A stretch of 18,970 nt of DNA from Amoebophrya sp. AT5.2 (lineage: Eukaryota > Sar > Dinophyceae > Syndiniales > Amoebophryaceae). The notes below the pieces were generated by a model that was not told where the DNA came from, ran no database searches, and worked only from the letters and a program-made list of their open reading frames with translations. The stretch covers positions 1 through 18,970 of the forward strand of contig RXOD01004709.1 of NCBI GenBank assembly GCA_005223375.1, given 5' to 3'. Shown here one piece after another: positions 17,301-18,970 of the stretch. Positions within the stretch are counted from its first letter, which is position 1. Every line of letters begins with the position of its first letter. A program made the position numbers and the translations under genes.

Positions 17301-18148
17301 GCGCTGTGGCCCTGAAGGAACTGGTCGAACTTCCGCCTTTCCGCCGCCGTCATCGCCAGCGTGGGCACGCGCCTGATGTCCGTCGCCGCGGAACCCCCGA
17401 CGCACGTGGTCACGTTCGGCGCGCCCGCCGGCAGCGGCGTCGGCTCGGGCTCGCGTCGGTACGCCTTGCCAGCATCGCGTACTGAATCAATATATGAGTC
17501 ACCGTCTCTCTCCGAGTTGTACTCGCGCATCGCGTTCACCGTGTGCAGGTGCGGAGCCGCGTTGAAGTGCTGTTCGCAATCGCTGGGCGCATCCTCGTCA
17601 TCGGGCCCGCGCAATTTCCCCTTCTTACTAGTAGCACTCTTCTTCGGCGCCGACTTGGGCTTCGGTTGCGCATCAAGCGCGGGCGGACGGTTTGCCGCGG
17701 GTCTCCAGCCAACGGCCCCGGCCACGACCGGATTCGCCGCTGCGCCCTGGTTCACGTTGGCGCCGTGGTTCGCTGGTTGCGCAGCGGGTGCATGCGCTGC
17801 AGGCTGCTGGTTGTGCTGCTGCTGCTGCTGGTGACCCAGCTGCTGCCCGCCGTTGTTGTTGTTCGCAGGGACATTGGGTGCCGCCTGCGCTGGCGCAGCT
17901 GCGTTTGCCGGCGGCACGGCCGGGGCATTGCCGGCGTTGTTGTTCTGTTGCTGCTGCTCTCCGGCACCTCCCGGGCCTCCCCTCGCCGCGTCGCGCAACG
18001 CCACGACGAGCGGGTTGTCCGTGCGGGCCAATCTAGGATCGTCGAGACACGCATTGACAAGCGCCTCCGCGTTCTTGCCGTAGTAGTTGTACAACAGTTG
18101 CGCGGTCTCGATTGAGCACCCGGTCACCGCCGTCACGATGTCGACCAT
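11347..18148 (-). CDS. Rad5/SHPRH-like SNF2 ATPase with RING finger (four exons)
   Basis: Exons are 18148-15257, 15118-14546, 14347-12309 and 12061-11347, about 2072 residues. ATG at 18148 is the first in frame (MVDIVTAVTG). Residues 1-37 resemble a UBA/CUE-type ubiquitin-binding helix bundle. About 60-170 is Gln/Asn/Ala/Pro-rich. SNF2 lobe 1: LRSLRWMQ, Walker A GGILADKVGYGKT at 714-726, DEFH (DEAH-box variant) at 951-954, and LTGTP at 973-977. A four-Cys motif, CPVC...CSFC, lies at 1075-1097. A C3HC4 RING lies at Cys1548, Cys1551, Cys1577, His1579, Cys1582, Cys1585, Cys1596 and Cys1599. Lobe 2 spans about 1711-1860, with QAIGRARRYGQ at 1832-1842. The tail is Ser/Gly-rich and Asn/Gln-rich. 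Known: RING between the lobes marks the Rad5/HLTF/SHPRH group, nuclear DNA translocases that are E3 ligases (PCNA ubiquitination, lesion bypass). Inference: a chromatin or replication-stress role. No HIRAN, PHD or H15 domain was recognised, so no orthologue is named. Confidence 0.9.
11703..11880. repeat. CTG/CCG-type trinucleotide tracts coding for Ser runs
   Basis: Runs of GCTGCTGCTG on the plus strand (about 11711-11737 and 11849-11866) encode poly-Ser in the SNF2-RING tail. A comparable tract at about 17814-17831 encodes part of the N-terminal poly-Gln. These are expansion-prone microsatellites inside coding sequence. Confidence 0.85.
12062..12308 (-). other. SNF2-RING intron 3
   Basis: GCCATCGG|GTACCGATAG ... 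GTCAATTCAAAG|GCGCGC on the minus strand, 247 bp, phase 2. Splicing restores helicase motif VI (QAIGRARRYGQ), which fixes both ends. Confidence 0.85.
14348..14545 (-). other. SNF2-RING intron 2
   Basis: TTCGTCGAG|GTACTGGAG ... TGCGGCACAG|AGTTTCATT on the minus strand, 198 bp, phase 0. Splicing gives RKFVE|SFIRQNSAE, the expected continuation in Rad5-like ATPases. Confidence 0.85.
15119..15256 (-). other. SNF2-RING intron 1
   Basis: GATAAAATC|GTACTACG ... CTCTGCTGCAG|TTCAACGCG on the minus strand, 138 bp, phase 0. It joins the DEFH-box exon to the LTGTP exon with normal spacing (VDKI|FNARAVWGLTGTP). Confidence 0.85.
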
Positions 18149-18764
18149 ATTCGTCAAACAATGCGATTGCTATCAAGACGCACAATGAAAGCTTTCAGAA
18201 ACTGAATAAGGGTCAGCACCACCGCTCTTGCTCTGCGGCAGCGGACACGAGGCAAACAAATCTTTCACCCCATGGCAGAGCACAGAGCACACAGTCTGCT
18301 ATTTCTATCAAGAAACACAATTACTTCTTGTTCTTCTATTGATAGGGATTGCAAGGTAAGTTTCAAGACATCCGTACTCCCTTACTTCTTGTTCTTCTAT
18401 AAGAAAACTCGTAACTAAATAGGTATTTTGGTCGCGTGTCGCCTGTCACGCAATTGAAGAGCAGGTGTTTTTTTCGGAAGAGAAAAAGACTGCCTCATCG
18501 AACTAGATCAAAATCGTCAAAGCGGCGAAGTATAAAAGCAGTCGACCCCTCGCGATCCACTCAGATTTCAGGATCCGAGCCAGCATTTTTCGTTCGATTT
18601 TGATTTCGTCCCCGAGGGATCCCTCCGACGAGCTGATGTCACTTAAACCGTGATTCCCACGTGATCTGATCACTTCAATCGCGACCCAAAGCAGTGTCGC
18701 CTCGCTCTTTTTCGTTGTGTAACTCGTTTGTTCTACGTACGCGCTTTTCGCCTTGCTTTCAGCG
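18149..18764. other. Upstream region of the SNF2-RING gene
   Basis: AT-richer sequence with two direct repeats, described separately, and no recognised promoter motif. A minus-strand open frame (18503-18844) starts with GTG, has no ATG at its start and no domain. It may be intergenic or part of an unresolved exon of a gene to the right. Confidence 0.35.
18321..18400. repeat. 19-bp direct repeat upstream of the SNF2-RING gene
   Basis: TTACTTCTTGTTCTTCTAT is at 18321-18339 and exactly again at 18382-18400, a spacing of 61 bases. Nearby, CTATCAAGACGCACAAT (about 18170-18186) and CTATCAAGAAACACAAT (about 18305-18321) form a second, imperfect pair. On the minus strand these lie roughly 20-250 bases before the start codon. 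Confidence 0.85.
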
Positions 18765-18970
18765 CTAGACGTCTTTGACTTTCTTCTGTGAACACCTCGG
18801 AACAAAACCAGAAATATAAGGCTTCTGACTTCCCTTTGTTTCACATCCCATGAACGGCAGCGCGGTGCGAATGCTTTCGCTATCTCCGCGATAATTTTCC
18901 GGCTTCAAATCGCAGCCAAATTTTTCTAGGTGCGAAACTTCTTCGACCAAGTCATGTTTGAAACATCGAC
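18765..18970 (-). CDS. Possible terminal exon of an upstream gene, partial at right edge
   Basis: From the right edge a minus-strand frame is open for about 68 codons to TAG at 18767-18765. It contains DLVEEVSHLEKFGCDLKPEN and ends SQKKVKDV. No ATG is present near the edge, as expected for an internal or last exon. It has the same orientation as all other genes. No family recognised; chance is possible. Confidence 0.3.
   Translation of the reverse strand, partial: RCFKHDLVEEVSHLEKFGCDLKPENYRGDSESIRTALPFMGCETKGSQKPYISGFVPRCSQKKVKDV

Noticed and set aside
18503..18844. Minus-strand 113-codon open frame near the right edge
   Set aside because: No ATG at its start, no domain, and it overlaps another open frame that reaches the edge. 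It could be part of an unresolved exon but is not supported as a gene.

Overview
The window looks like nuclear DNA of a protist. It has large GC-rich coding exons interrupted by spliceosomal GT-AG introns of about 90-275 bp, AT-richer gaps, proteins rich in low-complexity tracts (Gln/Asn/Ala, Ser/Gly), and families typical of eukaryotes (a J-domain/ankyrin protein, a Rad5-like SNF2-RING ATPase, a PLP aminotransferase). Every gene I can support lies on the minus strand. The one-way layout and the ankyrin sequence style (RADVNA...G.TALM) remind me of dinoflagellates and their relatives (alveolates). That assignment is weak inference: no spliced-leader, rRNA or organelle marker is present.

Layout from low to high coordinate, all minus: (1) a J-domain plus ankyrin-repeat protein (399-2140), probably continuing through an intron into an exon that runs off the left edge (1-308). 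(2) and (3) Two tandem paralogues of an unrecognised protein family (2676-3956 and 4832-6153), each with one intron at the same position. (4) An unrecognised small protein (6649-7134). (5) A class I/II PLP aminotransferase of the kynurenine aminotransferase / cysteine-S-conjugate beta-lyase type (7665-9489, two exons). (6) A four-exon, about 2070-residue SNF2 ATPase with a RING finger between its helicase lobes (11347-18148). (7) A possible terminal exon of another gene at the right edge (18765-18970).

The gap 9490-11346 has no convincing gene but holds a 299-bp segment bounded by a 15-bp direct repeat and containing strong inverted repeats. The genes do not form an obvious pathway; they share orientation and splice-site style. 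Six of the seven introns I reconstructed start with GTAC rather than the usual GTAAGT/GTGAGT.

The most novel items are the tandem paralogue family, with a gapless 37-residue internal repeat in each member, the GTAC 5' splice-site signature, and the direct-repeat-bounded structured segment. Intron positions were derived by hand from protein continuity and paralogue comparison and have no transcript support here.
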